A stretch of DNA of 64,000 nt from Paraprevotella xylaniphila YIT 11841 (lineage in GTDB: Bacteria > Bacteroidota > Bacteroidia > Bacteroidales > Bacteroidaceae): contig NZ_GL883865.1 of assembly GCF_000205165.1 (NCBI RefSeq), positions 62,001 to 126,000 on the forward strand. Direction: 5' to 3'. The notes beneath the pieces are model-generated. The model was given only the letters and a program-made list of their open reading frames with translations, made no database searches and was not told the origin of the DNA. The first letter of the stretch is position 1. The number at the start of each line of letters is the position of its first letter. Of this stretch, positions 10,201 through 18,370 are shown one piece after another. The translations under genes and the position numbers were made by a program.

Positions 10201-10512
10201 ATCGTCCCGCACGAAGCCATCTACGGACATTCCATCGAACTGGGCAGGGCGTGGTTGTCACTGGGCCATAAGGCAGAAGGAGGCAAATTGCTCGAAGCTG
10301 CACGACAAAACGCGAAAGAATATTTGGAATGGTACCTGAGCCTGAGCACGCCGCGACTGTTGCAATCGTCACGGGAATGCCTCACACAGCTCTACATCCT
10401 GAACAGCATCGCGAAAACTTGGGAGGCCGCAGACAAGAAGAAAGCCGAAGAGTGCATCATGGAAGTGAACAACTATGCTTCACGTTGCCATCAAAGAGGA
10501 ATAAGCTTGTAA
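7201..10512 (+). CDS. DUF2723 membrane protein, GT-C glycosyltransferase-like (TMEM260 family)
   Basis: 1103 residues. The N-terminal ~690 residues hold about 12-14 membrane spans; the C-terminal ~400 are soluble and helical near the end (KKEKALKVLQRAEEEIP, TPR-like). The DUF2723 signature is seen at residues ~27-60: PTASFWDCPEF and GHPPGAPFF, where the acidic residue in the first luminal loop is typical of GT-C enzymes. The animal homologue TMEM260 is a protein O-mannosyltransferase, so a role in protein O-glycosylation, which Bacteroides carry out in the periplasm, is reasonable but inferred. A deacetylase gene follows after 24 nt. Confidence 0.85.
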   Translation: MKQFKLVNTLLGWITFAIAAWVYCSTIEPTASFWDCPEFITTGYKLEVGHPPGAPFFMLTANLFSQFTNDPSQVALMVNTMSALMSAGCILFLFWSITHLARKLVCSDYSQITTAKLITIEGSGLVGALVYTFSDTFWFSAVEGEVYAYSSLFTALVFWLILKWEEHADEPHSDRWLVLIAYLTGLSIGVHLLNLLCLPAIVLIWYYKKNPDANLKGSLWALVASFILVAAVLYGIVPGIVKVGGWFELFFVNTLGLPFNTGLIFYIFCLIATVLWAIRETLVQKSRRRMNIAYLVAVGMLGIPFYGYGWSSFVIGVIVLGILAFILSRKVQGKPLISPRVMNTSLLCMLMIMIGYSTYAVIVIRSTANPPMDQNSPEDIFTLGQYLNREQYGSRPLFYGQAYTSKVQLETKDGYCMPEYKEGAPIYQRVEKHSADEKDAYRIVYYDREPIYAQNMVFPRMYSDRPEHVRAYEDWMGGVEGKQVPYDQCGQMVMVKVPTQGENLRFFFSYQINFMYWRYFMWNFAGRQNDIQGNGELEHGNWLTGIPFIDNARLGDQSKLPTELKENKGHNVFYCLPLLLGLIGLFWQAYKNQEGVRQFWVVFFLFFMTGLAIVVYLNQTPLQPRERDYAYAGSFYAFAIWVGMGVAAIVDGLKRLKVPETAASLVSLLALFVPIQMAGQTWDDHDRSGRYTCRDFGQNYLNSMDAKGNPVIFTNGDNDTFPLWYNQETEGVRTDARVCNLSYLQTDWYIDQMRRPAYDSPSLPISWTRLQYVTGTREGIPVQPDALQQVIDYYKDSPEDLKQMLGDNPYELKNIIRHWILNDNPDLQIFPTDSIVVTVDKEAVKRSGMMIAADSIPDVMHISLKGKRAVYKSEMMMLEMISQANWERPLYMSTTVGPDNYGHLGDNFVQEGLACRITPFDTKQSGRTIDSERMYDNMMNKFKYGGLKENPDIYLDETVIRMCYTHRRLFNQLAQQLLKEGKKEKALKVLQRAEEEIPGSIVPHEAIYGHSIELGRAWLSLGHKAEGGKLLEAARQNAKEYLEWYLSLSTPRLLQSSRECLTQLYILNSIAKTWEAADKKKAEECIMEVNNYASRCHQRGISL

Positions 10513-10536
10513 TCCCAGTCTGAAACCCAGGAATCC

Positions 10537-11148
10537 ATGTTCATAGAACAACCCGCAGTATTCCTCCGGTGGCTATATCCGACCGCGATATGGCGGATGA
10601 GCCGCAAGAAGAAAGTAGTCTATCTGACATTCGATGACGGACCGATACCTGAAGCCACCCCGTTTGTGTTAGACACATTGGACAGGTTTGGTATCAAGGC
10701 CACTTTCTTCATGGTGGGAGACAACGTGCGCAAGCATCCCGACATCTACCGCATGGTCGTCGAACGCGGGCACCGCATCGGCAACCATACGTTCAACCAC
10801 ATCGGCGGCTTCCGGCATTCATGCAAAGAATATCTGGAAAATGCAGACAAAGCCAACCGCCTGCTGCATACCAACCTCTTCCGCCCTCCACACGGGTGGA
10901 TGCGGTTGCTGCAATTCAAACTGCTACGCAAGCACTACCGCATCATCATGTGGGACTTGGTGACGCGTGACTACAGCAAAAGGGTGACGGCGGAGGACGT
11001 GGTGAACAACGTGAAACGCTACGCACGCAACGGTTCCATCATCACGTTCCACGACTCGCTGAAAAGTATCGACAAGCTGCAAACGGCTTTGCCCGAATCC
11101 CTGCAATGGCTGAAAGACCAAGGATATGTTTTCAAAGTGATAGAATGA
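10537..11148 (+). CDS. Polysaccharide deacetylase family protein (NodB domain, CE4)
   Basis: 203 residues, almost entirely one NodB domain. CE4 motifs are present: motif 1 TFDDGP (residues ~30-35, catalytic base Asp and metal-binding Asp), motif 2 HTFNH (metal-binding His pair), motif 3 FRPPHGW, and motif 4-like WDLVTRDY. CE4 enzymes remove N- or O-acetyl groups from peptidoglycan, chitin-like or other glycans. No signal peptide is obvious (start MFIEQPAVFLRWLYP), so location is unclear. The stop overlaps the queG ATG (ATGA). Confidence 0.92.
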   Translation: MFIEQPAVFLRWLYPTAIWRMSRKKKVVYLTFDDGPIPEATPFVLDTLDRFGIKATFFMVGDNVRKHPDIYRMVVERGHRIGNHTFNHIGGFRHSCKEYLENADKANRLLHTNLFRPPHGWMRLLQFKLLRKHYRIIMWDLVTRDYSKRVTAEDVVNNVKRYARNGSIITFHDSLKSIDKLQTALPESLQWLKDQGYVFKVIE

Positions 11149-12095
11149 CAAAAAACATACTCTCTGCCACTCAAATAAAAGCCGAGGCCGCACGCCTCGG
11201 CTTTTCTGCTTGCGGACTGGCCCCGGCCGGACCGGTCGCCCCTCAGCACGCCGCTTTCTTCAAACGCTGGCTCGGCGAAGGACGGCAGGCCGGTATGGCT
11301 TACATGGAAGGGCATGAAGCCAAACGGCTTGACCCCCGCCTCCTCGTGGAAGGATGCCGGACGGTGGTCAGCGTGGCCCTGAACTACCACCCGTCCACGC
11401 CCATCCCGGACCACAAACTGCAAATCGCCTGGTATGCTTACGGGAAGGACTACCACGACATCATGCGGCAGAAACTGAACGGCCTGCTCGAAGCCCTGCG
11501 GCACAGTACGCCGGAAGGCACCTTGCAAGGGCGTGCCTTCTGCGACACGGCACCGGTACTGGAACGCTATTGGGCCTGGCGGTGCGGCTTGGGGTGGATA
11601 GGCCGCCACACCCAGCTCGTCATCCCCCGGGCGGGCAGTGCATTCTTCCTCGGCGAACTGATGCTCAACCTACCGGCGGATGCCTACGATACGCCTTTCC
11701 CCACCGACCGTTGCGGCACCTGCCGCCGTTGCATCGAAGCCTGCCCCACGCATGCCTTGGAAGAAGGGTGCGGACTGGATGCCCGCCGCTGCCTGAGCTA
11801 CCTGACCATCGAGAACCGGGGCGGAATTCCCGAAGAGGTTGCTGCCCGGATGTATCCTTATTTCTACGGTTGCGACCGTTGCCTGCGTGCCTGTCCTCAT
11901 TTGCGTTCCGCCATCTCCACCACGGAACCGGCCTTCACTCCCCGTCCCGAACTGCTGCAAATGGAGGAGGAAGACTGGGTGCGGTTGGACGTGGAACACT
12001 ACCGGATGCTCTTCAAAGGCTCTGCCGTGAAACGGGCAAAATACGAGGGCCTCATCCGCAACCTGAAAGCACTGCGCGGCCACGGGGACAAGTAG
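11145..12095 (+). CDS. queG: Epoxyqueuosine reductase
   Basis: 316 residues. It reduces epoxyqueuosine to queuosine in tRNA, the last step of Q synthesis, using cobalamin and two 4Fe-4S clusters. Visible features: DUF1730-like N-terminal half with VALNYHP, YGKDYHDIM and DTAPVLERYWAWRCGLGW, then ferredoxin-like motifs CGTCRRCIEACPT and CDRCLRACPH, and the typical ARRCLSYLTIENRG between them. The start at 11145 overlaps the deacetylase stop; upstream in-frame codons lie inside that gene. The enzyme for the preceding step, QueA, is encoded at 37.4 kb on the other strand. Confidence 0.95.
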   Translation: MTKNILSATQIKAEAARLGFSACGLAPAGPVAPQHAAFFKRWLGEGRQAGMAYMEGHEAKRLDPRLLVEGCRTVVSVALNYHPSTPIPDHKLQIAWYAYGKDYHDIMRQKLNGLLEALRHSTPEGTLQGRAFCDTAPVLERYWAWRCGLGWIGRHTQLVIPRAGSAFFLGELMLNLPADAYDTPFPTDRCGTCRRCIEACPTHALEEGCGLDARRCLSYLTIENRGGIPEEVAARMYPYFYGCDRCLRACPHLRSAISTTEPAFTPRPELLQMEEEDWVRLDVEHYRMLFKGSAVKRAKYEGLIRNLKALRGHGDK

Positions 12096-12477
12096 TGCAT
12101 TCCGTTCTCCTGTCCATCCTTACATTCTGTCAATTTGCCAATCCAACACCCTTAGGATTTCATTTTCTTGCATGATGGCGCACACGGACGAAAAAACACG
12201 ATTCTCGCGTGCCTTGCAAAATCCTTCGTGTCACTCATTCCCTCCCTTACGCTTACTTCCTGCATACAAAGCCATCATCCCGTGCGCAAGCCATTACACA
12301 CCACGTAAGCCCATAGCCTTCCCGGCCCATCATCTTGCCACACGGATTTGGACAGGAACGGGCTTCCATTTAAAAGAAAAACAGGCCATCGGGACACACC
12401 TACGTACCGCCCGAAGCCGATTTTTCCAACGACATGCGGACAAACACAAAAAGTCCTGCGCAGATAAAAAGTGTTTT

Positions 12478-12507
12478 CTCAGCCGAACGGAAAATCATTC
12501 GGCTGAG
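12478..12507. repeat. Hairpin, possible partial copy of the CTCAGCC intergenic repeat
   Basis: CTCAGCCGAA and TTCGGCTGAG form a perfect 10-bp stem around a 10-nt loop. The left arm, with the T-run before it, resembles the end of the intergenic elements at 36.7 and 50.8 kb (TTTTCTCAGCCAAACG). Like two of those, it lies between convergent genes. Confidence 0.6.
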
Positions 12508-12570
12508 ACTGATTCCTAAAAATGCTTTAGATACATGAAAAACGAGGCCGAAATGTGAATATATGTATTC

Positions 12571-12615
12571 AAATGAGCCTGAAAATTACACGGAATGTAC
12601 TTTTCAGGCTCATTT
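12571..12615. terminator. Long inverted repeat, probable bidirectional terminator
   Basis: A perfect 15-bp inverted repeat (arms 12571-12585 and 12601-12615, outer AAATGAGCC / GGCTCATTT, loop 15 nt) lies between convergent genes. The arms start and end in A/T tracts but no long T-run follows, so it is a plausible but not classical terminator for queG and/or the opposite gene. Confidence 0.55.
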
Positions 12616-12746
12616 CATCACCCCAAAAATCGGCATATAGCTTACATTTTGTCGACATAAAGAGGGAATCCTATATCAAATATCCAAAGACAGAATACAC
12701 ATACAAATGACGAAGAGAAATATGAAGTACCTCAATCCACCACGAC

Positions 12747-12880
12747 TTTGCATAATCTGCTCACGCTCGGCAGACTTCGAGCAAGCTCGGTCTGCGCTCA
12801 CTTAATCGCAAATTTGCATAATTTGCTCACGCTCGGCAGGCTTCGAGCAAGCTCGGCCTGCGCTCACTTAATCGCAAATT
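12747..12880. repeat. 66-bp tandem repeat with covarying hairpin
   Basis: Two copies (12747-12812 and 12813-12878, period 66) begin TTTGCATAAT and end CTTAATCGCAAA. Each contains a hairpin with outer stem GCAGRC/GYCTGC and inner stem CGAGC/GCTCG. Copy 1 has GCAGAC with GTCTGC; copy 2 has GCAGGC with GCCTGC, so both strands of one base pair changed together. Copy 2 overlaps the last codons and the stop (12864) of the GH51-GH43 gene; copy 1 duplicates that coding end downstream of the stop. Confidence 0.9.
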
Positions 12881-15800
12881 TCTTCGTACCCACGATATAA
12901 ATCCCGTGCGGAAGTCCGTTCACGGCTTCATGCGGCATGACCGCGCTGCGCACTTTCACGCCGCTCACGGTGTACACATCCACCGGAACCGCAGCCGACC
13001 CCGTCACTTCACGTATGGCAGTCGGTTTGCCGACATACAGCAACCTAAAGTTGTCGAAACAGTTCCAGTCGTGGTACCTATACTCAGTCTTGTCCAGACC
13101 GACCCGCAAATCCCCTTTCGCCAATAGCTCGTATTCCACTTCATTGGCACGGTATTCCCCGTCGCGGTTGAAGGCATTGTCAGCCGACCGCACATCGTCG
13201 GGATAGGTATAGGGATTGTAAGTGTAGGGAGCGGAACCGTCGAACAAAGACATGAACGTCTGGCGGCTGTTATTGAGATACAGCCCGGCCAAAAACTGTT
13301 CCGAACCGTCCTGATGCGCGTTATAGGCTTCCGCCTTGTCGCCATAGCGATAAAAGCCTTGGGCGCGAAGACGGTATGTACCGGCCGGCATACGTTCCAA
13401 CACCTGATAAGTGTCGTAAACCTTGTCATAAAACTCAGCCACGCCGGAAGAAGCCGCCGTAAAAGGCGTGCCTTCCCATCCCTTGCTGCCTTCCGAAAAA
13501 TCGGGATTGACTAAAAGCCAGGTAAGGTCTACTTCCTCTCCGGGCGTCCAACCGGCGCACAAATCCCTCGTATAGGCTTCCATCGCCGCTTTCAGGGCTT
13601 CGTAGGCCGCAGGCAAAGCCATGGCCAACTCCGGCACGGAAGTCAGGTCCAACGCTTTTTCGGCTTGCCGGATGGCGGCATCGAACACTTGGCTGCCGCT
13701 CTCCTCCTTCACTTCCCGCACACGTGGCAGGTACAAACGCACGTCGCTCCATGCCTGCAACAGGCGGTATTCTTCTTCCGTCACCGTCATGACGGAACCG
13801 TGCTGGAACGCTCCGGTCCCTTCCACGTTGGAGGAATGCGTCACGTTCAATCCTAAATGGTCGGTCTCGCAATACTTGTAGGCATTGCCTCCGGAGTAAC
13901 GCATATAATACAGGTTGTACATGTCTTCATTGATGCGGCGCACCGTACTGGAACCTTCCACCTGTTCCGAACCTTCGTTCGTCACGTGCATCACTTCCGT
14001 CCAAGTACCACCCACCAACTTCTTGCTTGTAGCTTCATAAATACCCCGTTCCGTACCCGAAGCCCCTTCACGCTTGTAATACATGTGGTAGAGGCTGTCG
14101 TAGGGATTATACACGATGTCCGCGTCGATTACCGAGATTCCGGGGTCGAAAAAGACACGGGGTTGGGTCAGCGTCTTGAACTCCCGGTCGGCATAGGAAT
14201 AGAAAATACGGTCATGGTTGTCGCCTTCGTTCGTGGAAAGTATGGAATAATACACTAAATAGGCACCTTCTCCCCCGTTATAGTCCTTGTCCCAGATGAA
14301 CTGCGGTGCCCATACACGGTTGATACGGGCATATTCCTCATCGGTGTCATATACGCCCGTCGTGACATCGGGGTCGGAGAAGATGGATTTCCCCCGGTTG
14401 AAGTCGAACGTCGTACCCTCCCAATGTATCAAATCCCGGGAACGTACCAAGTTGATGCCGTGGTTGTTCCACACGCCGGAAGCGTGCTGTTTCATGTCGG
14501 TGGTCGTGATGAAATAGCCGTCCGACGCTTCAGCGCGCCCTATATAGGCGTCACGCGTGCCATGTTCTATTCCTGCCACCTGTTCCGTGTCGAAAATTTC
14601 TTCCCCGTCCAACAATACGTGGAACACACGGCCTTTATCTTCCTTCGCACCGAGTGCGAAATTGGTGATTTCCTTTCCTGCGTTCATGAAGCAGTACAAG
14701 TAACCATAGCGGTTGTCATCGGGTGCCAACATCACCGGACACTCCACTACCACCGTGTCGGCCTCGCAACTTAACTTGGCAGACAACACCCCGGCACGGA
14801 CAGCCTCATCCCCTTGCGGCAGGGCGCGTACCACCAGTTTCCCATCCTCTAAAGCAACGGCATCCTCATAGCCTTGGCCTACGGACAAGAGCCATTCCAC
14901 GCCTACTTTGTCGGAAATCATGTTGGGTAATTCCGTCGTGGCATGCAAACAGTTGAACTTCTTCATAAACCGTGCCAGTCCTTCGCGCCCAACACTCATG
15001 GCCACTTCCCGCGACTCCGCCGCACGGTCTTTCACCCGGGCATAGAGTTCCCTCGCCTGCCCTTCGTCCAAAGCCACGTCATAAATCTGGAAATCATCGA
15101 AGAAGACCTCGGCCATCAAGGCATCTGCGGCAAAGGGCGAACGCCCGATATAGGCTTCCGTCAGACGTTCCGCCACGTTGTCCGGACGTTGCGTTACTTG
15201 CTGCTCACTGGCCAGACGACCATCCACGTAAAGCCGCCCCATGCCGCCCGACTGCACGTATGCGATATTATGCCACACGCCATAAGCCAACCCTCCGTGC
15301 GAAGGGGCATCCGTGCTCGCCCCGTCCTTGATAGTGTAATACCAACCCGTGTTGCCCGGGCTGTTCACCAACCCTATGTATTGCTCCGTCCCATGGGCAA
15401 AAGCGTATGCCCAACAATAATCCTCCAACGTTCCTACGCCGGGCAAGGCGATGTCGACCGACATGGTATAATCGGCATCTAACCCGGCCAAGGTACGGCG
15501 TGCCATGTCCACGCCTAAATCAAAAAAACCTTGCTCACCAACAGCACCAGTATAAAGGGCATGGTTGCCGTCATCCATCGTCACGATGGAAGCACCTCCA
15601 CACAACTTCCCAACGAACTTCCCAGCATCGTCAGCTGCTTGCCCACCGTCGAAGGAATACCGCACCAACGGCTCCGGCAATTCCGGTTTTTCTTCTGGAA
15701 CAAGTTCCACGTCCTTCACGTCCAAACGAAGGATACTCAACGAATAGGCCGGAACAGTATAAGTAAAACTACTGCCCGAAACCTCCAATGCCTGCTCACG

Positions 15801-18155
15801 GGGCACCACTTTGTCCGGGTGCTCCAGGCTGTTCTCGTCCGTACCGTTCCCACTTGTCAGCACCACCACCGAACCGCCGGTCGTGGAAGCATGTGCCAGA
15901 TTAACCGTAGCCTCTTGCGGTGTGGAAGACGGATTGACCAACTTCACGTACAACACGCCTGCCTCGTCGTCGATATTGGAAGAGACGTATATCTTGCGGC
16001 TCACCGGCAAAGTGAAATCATGCAGGAGCGCACCGTCCAGATAGCACTTCACGTGCGTGCCGTTCACTTCGACTTTAATACGGTAGGCATGTCCTGTTTC
16101 CAAAGACCCACTCACGGAAGCCACCGTAGTCTTCGACCCGTTGGTGCAAACTTCCACCCCGTGTTGGGTGTTGCCCCATCCGCCGAGGTTCCACCAACAA
16201 TAATTGTCTCCGTCCCCGCAATTAAAGGCGATGAGGAAACCCTCCGCCCCACCGGTCTTCGTGGCTTCCACCTCATACGTATAGTCCTGTCCCGGCTGCA
16301 CATCGCAGACATAAAGTTTGCCTTGCATGCCCTTATCCGTCTGTTTCAGCACGCCGCCCGAAGTGGTCCACGTGCCTCCGTCGGCCTTCCATTCTGGTTT
16401 TACGGACGAGAAATCGTCGTGGAAGACCACCGTCCCGTCGCCTGCCGTGACTTTCACGTTGTCGAAAGTGGCACTCGTGCTCCACGTGCTCAGGCCGATG
16501 CCCCCGGAGCGCAACAGTTGGTTGTTTTCCTCCGTCCACTTCACATTCTGTTTTCCTACATTGTTCGGGAAAAGCTGCTGCACGTAGTACGAAGGTGTAC
16601 CGTAACTGGTATAACTGTTGAAACGGATCATGTCCGGACGCCAGTTGTAATTGTTTTCGTTGACGAATATCGGGGCATAGCTGTTCATGATGCAAACATC
16701 GGAGTTGTTTTCCATCCCCTGCATGAAGACCGCCTCTCCCAACGCCGCATTCAAATGACCATTGACGCCATAGTCCTGTGTCACAGCATACTCTCCCACA
16801 TAGATCTTGTGGCTTGCCCGGCTATAAGAATCATACTTGTTATATTGGTTGACAAACCATGAGGGATTCCTATAATAGTGCTCGTCAACCGCATCCACCG
16901 GATATGGGTTACGCCAACTGGGATTGTCCGTGCCCCATGATTCCACGTTACCAATCAGCGTCACTTCGGGATACTTGGCCTTAATGGCCTTGCGGAACTG
17001 TTCGTAACGTTCAGCATAGTGGTCGCTCTGGTCGTTATTGTTTTCCGAACTGTAATTATAGTTCTCGTTCCCGATTTCCAATAAACGGAGATTGAAAGGC
17101 TCGGGATGGCCGTTCTTGGCCCGTAACGCGCCCCATTTCGTAGTTTTGGCATCGCCGTTGCAATACTCTATCGCATCGAGAGCCTCTTGGATGTATTCGT
17201 CTATCCGGGTATAGTCCTCCACCCACGCATGCCCCATGCCCATATTGACCACGAACAGAGGTTCCGCCCCCAAGTCCTCGGTGAGCTGCAACATCTCATG
17301 GAATCCGAAACCGTCCGACACCCTATATCCCCAATTCTGGTTCATGTGCCCGGGACGTTCCTCGATAGGGCCGATGGTGTTTTTCCACTCAAAACGGTTG
17401 GTTTTTCCGTTGGCATAATGCCCTTCCACGTAACAACCGCCGGGAAAACGTACGAACGACGGCTTCATGGCTTCCAGTTTTTCCGCCAAGTCGATGCGGC
17501 AACCGTTGTCACGGCCTTTGTAAGTAGGCGGGAAAAGACTTACCACGTCCAATACGACCGTGCCGGGCACGGAACCCTTCAGGGCGAACCAACCGTCGCG
17601 AGCCTCTCCCGTGGCCGTGATTTCCGCCGTCAGCTTCGTCCATCCCGAGCCGACATCCACCGTCATCTCTCGGCTACCCAGACTCCGACCGCCCTGAGTC
17701 TGCAACTCGGCTGTAATGACACCCTTATAATCAGGACTTCCTTTTATCCAAAAAGACAGCCGATAAGTCTGCCCGCTCACCACATGAATGCCCCAGAAAC
17801 CCTCGTTACGCACACCGTCGCCCGCGCCTTTGAATTCCAATTCGAGCGCGTGCCCCTGTGCCTCATTCAGCATCCCGTCGGTAACCACGGCCATACGGGC
17901 ATTCCCCACAGGCCACCATTTGTCAGGGTTCGACGCATTGTCCTCGAAAGAACGGTTGTGAATCAGCTCGGCGTAAAGCCCACCGTCGCCGGCATGGTTG
18001 ATTTCCTCGAAAAAGATGCCGTAATGGCGACCACCGATGGAAGCTCCCCGCTGTCCGGCATCGATATTCAATGTAACTTGTGCCATGGAAGAGGCCACAC
18101 ACATTGCGTAAAATGCAACGGGAATAAGCCTCTTGAAAAAAGATTTGCCCTTCAT
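12864..18155 (-). CDS. Secreted multidomain GH51-LamG-GH43 arabinofuranosidase
   Basis: 1763 residues. Signal peptide 1-25; GH51 N-terminal part with inserted CBM4/9-like sandwich (~80-210); GH51 barrel ~215-540 with acid/base Glu364 (EIGNEN) and nucleophile Glu455 (YVGEYA); a concanavalin-like insert ~565-720 ahead of the GH51 C-terminal strands (to ~815); LamG-like domain ~830-1030; GH43-type propeller ~1065-1470 (VWAPQFIWDKDY; acidic residue in IDADIVYN, ~1346; probable acid Glu1400 in QVEGSS); a helical linker; a carbohydrate-binding-like module ~1545-1708; and a GIYI-type tail ending KKFAIK. GH51 and GH43 enzymes remove arabinofuranose from arabinan or arabinoxylan, so this is probably a bifunctional polymer-trimming enzyme. 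No SusC/D pair or regulator is adjacent. The GH43 general base is uncertain (Asp1202 or Asp1212). Confidence 0.88.
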   Translation of the reverse strand: MKGKSFFKRLIPVAFYAMCVASSMAQVTLNIDAGQRGASIGGRHYGIFFEEINHAGDGGLYAELIHNRSFEDNASNPDKWWPVGNARMAVVTDGMLNEAQGHALELEFKGAGDGVRNEGFWGIHVVSGQTYRLSFWIKGSPDYKGVITAELQTQGGRSLGSREMTVDVGSGWTKLTAEITATGEARDGWFALKGSVPGTVVLDVVSLFPPTYKGRDNGCRIDLAEKLEAMKPSFVRFPGGCYVEGHYANGKTNRFEWKNTIGPIEERPGHMNQNWGYRVSDGFGFHEMLQLTEDLGAEPLFVVNMGMGHAWVEDYTRIDEYIQEALDAIEYCNGDAKTTKWGALRAKNGHPEPFNLRLLEIGNENYNYSSENNNDQSDHYAERYEQFRKAIKAKYPEVTLIGNVESWGTDNPSWRNPYPVDAVDEHYYRNPSWFVNQYNKYDSYSRASHKIYVGEYAVTQDYGVNGHLNAALGEAVFMQGMENNSDVCIMNSYAPIFVNENNYNWRPDMIRFNSYTSYGTPSYYVQQLFPNNVGKQNVKWTEENNQLLRSGGIGLSTWSTSATFDNVKVTAGDGTVVFHDDFSSVKPEWKADGGTWTTSGGVLKQTDKGMQGKLYVCDVQPGQDYTYEVEATKTGGAEGFLIAFNCGDGDNYCWWNLGGWGNTQHGVEVCTNGSKTTVASVSGSLETGHAYRIKVEVNGTHVKCYLDGALLHDFTLPVSRKIYVSSNIDDEAGVLYVKLVNPSSTPQEATVNLAHASTTGGSVVVLTSGNGTDENSLEHPDKVVPREQALEVSGSSFTYTVPAYSLSILRLDVKDVELVPEEKPELPEPLVRYSFDGGQAADDAGKFVGKLCGGASIVTMDDGNHALYTGAVGEQGFFDLGVDMARRTLAGLDADYTMSVDIALPGVGTLEDYCWAYAFAHGTEQYIGLVNSPGNTGWYYTIKDGASTDAPSHGGLAYGVWHNIAYVQSGGMGRLYVDGRLASEQQVTQRPDNVAERLTEAYIGRSPFAADALMAEVFFDDFQIYDVALDEGQARELYARVKDRAAESREVAMSVGREGLARFMKKFNCLHATTELPNMISDKVGVEWLLSVGQGYEDAVALEDGKLVVRALPQGDEAVRAGVLSAKLSCEADTVVVECPVMLAPDDNRYGYLYCFMNAGKEITNFALGAKEDKGRVFHVLLDGEEIFDTEQVAGIEHGTRDAYIGRAEASDGYFITTTDMKQHASGVWNNHGINLVRSRDLIHWEGTTFDFNRGKSIFSDPDVTTGVYDTDEEYARINRVWAPQFIWDKDYNGGEGAYLVYYSILSTNEGDNHDRIFYSYADREFKTLTQPRVFFDPGISVIDADIVYNPYDSLYHMYYKREGASGTERGIYEATSKKLVGGTWTEVMHVTNEGSEQVEGSSTVRRINEDMYNLYYMRYSGGNAYKYCETDHLGLNVTHSSNVEGTGAFQHGSVMTVTEEEYRLLQAWSDVRLYLPRVREVKEESGSQVFDAAIRQAEKALDLTSVPELAMALPAAYEALKAAMEAYTRDLCAGWTPGEEVDLTWLLVNPDFSEGSKGWEGTPFTAASSGVAEFYDKVYDTYQVLERMPAGTYRLRAQGFYRYGDKAEAYNAHQDGSEQFLAGLYLNNSRQTFMSLFDGSAPYTYNPYTYPDDVRSADNAFNRDGEYRANEVEYELLAKGDLRVGLDKTEYRYHDWNCFDNFRLLYVGKPTAIREVTGSAAVPVDVYTVSGVKVRSAVMPHEAVNGLPHGIYIVGTKKFAIK

Positions 18156-18212
18156 TTCATGAAAAATATAGAGGTTAATGTTTTTAATTTACAAGACGTT
18201 GCCATCTTTGTC

Positions 18213-18220
18213 CAAAAGTA
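18213..18220 (-). promoter_or_regulatory. Putative -7 element for the GH51-GH43 gene (TACTTTTG)
   Basis: CAAAAGTA on the + strand reads TACTTTTG on the - strand, fitting TAnnTTTG, about 58 nt upstream of the start codon. The CAAA at 18236-18239 could be the -33 TTTG, but the 15-nt spacing is short. Divergent from the metK promoter ~80 nt away. Confidence 0.4.
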
Positions 18221-18295
18221 ATTAAATCCACGTTTCAAACCTAATAAAAATCTAAATAAATGTGGAAGACACACCATTTTCTCCTTTTTTCTCCT

Positions 18296-18303
18296 TAACT
18301 TTG
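18296..18303 (+). promoter_or_regulatory. Putative -7 element for metK (TAACTTTG)
   Basis: TAACTTTG matches TAnnTTTG and lies just upstream of the SAM-II aptamer. A start of transcription a few bases downstream would give a ~135-nt leader holding the whole riboswitch. The -33 region is T-rich (CATTTTC) without an exact TTTG. Confidence 0.6.
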
Positions 18304-18318
18304 CAGCCGTAAATACAA

Positions 18319-18370
18319 ATGTGGATAGATTTGGGCGGCTTGCAACCACGGTAAAAAATGCTAAATACAG
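18319..18370 (+). promoter_or_regulatory. SAM-II riboswitch aptamer upstream of metK
   Basis: The order and spacing of the SAM-II consensus are all present. P1 strand TGTGG (18320-18324) pairs with CCACG (18346-18350). The 21-nt loop between them carries the conserved GATTTG (18328-18333) and TTGCAA (18340-18345). After P1 come GGTAAA and GCTAAA (18360-18365), the conserved 3' pseudoknot strand. The 21-nt loop length equals that of the structurally solved metX SAM-II RNA as I remember it. It lies between a promoter-like element and metK, whose product makes the ligand S-adenosylmethionine, so feedback repression is expected. The start codon is ~75 nt further, so the switch mechanism (usually ribosome-site masking) is unclear here. 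Confidence 0.88.

Larger units (their letters stand above)
12096..12863 (+). other. Non-coding convergent intergenic region
   Basis: 768 nt between the ends of queG (+) and the GH51-GH43 gene (-). No convincing gene is seen: the longest open frame (12172-12519, +) has a biased composition and no recognisable start context. The stretch holds a 10-bp-stem hairpin (12478-12507), a long terminator-like hairpin (12571-12615) and the 66-bp tandem repeat beginning at 12747, each listed separately. Confidence 0.7.

Noticed and set aside
12172-12519. 115-codon open frame between queG and the GH51-GH43 gene
   Set aside because: Composition rich in His, Pro, Thr and Arg, no recognisable family, and it covers a palindromic repeat; likely chance.
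12676-12753. 25-codon hydrophobic frame on the - strand downstream of the GH51-GH43 gene
   Set aside because: Membrane-like sequence, but it starts inside the tandem repeat and no independent support for translation is visible.
12747-12880. CRISPR-like array
   Set aside because: Only two units, directly adjacent with no spacers, and no cas genes in the window.
15531-16862. 443-codon frame opposite the GH51-GH43 gene
   Set aside because: Antisense shadow of a gene with clear domains; His/Val/Arg-rich composition typical of reversed GC-biased codons.
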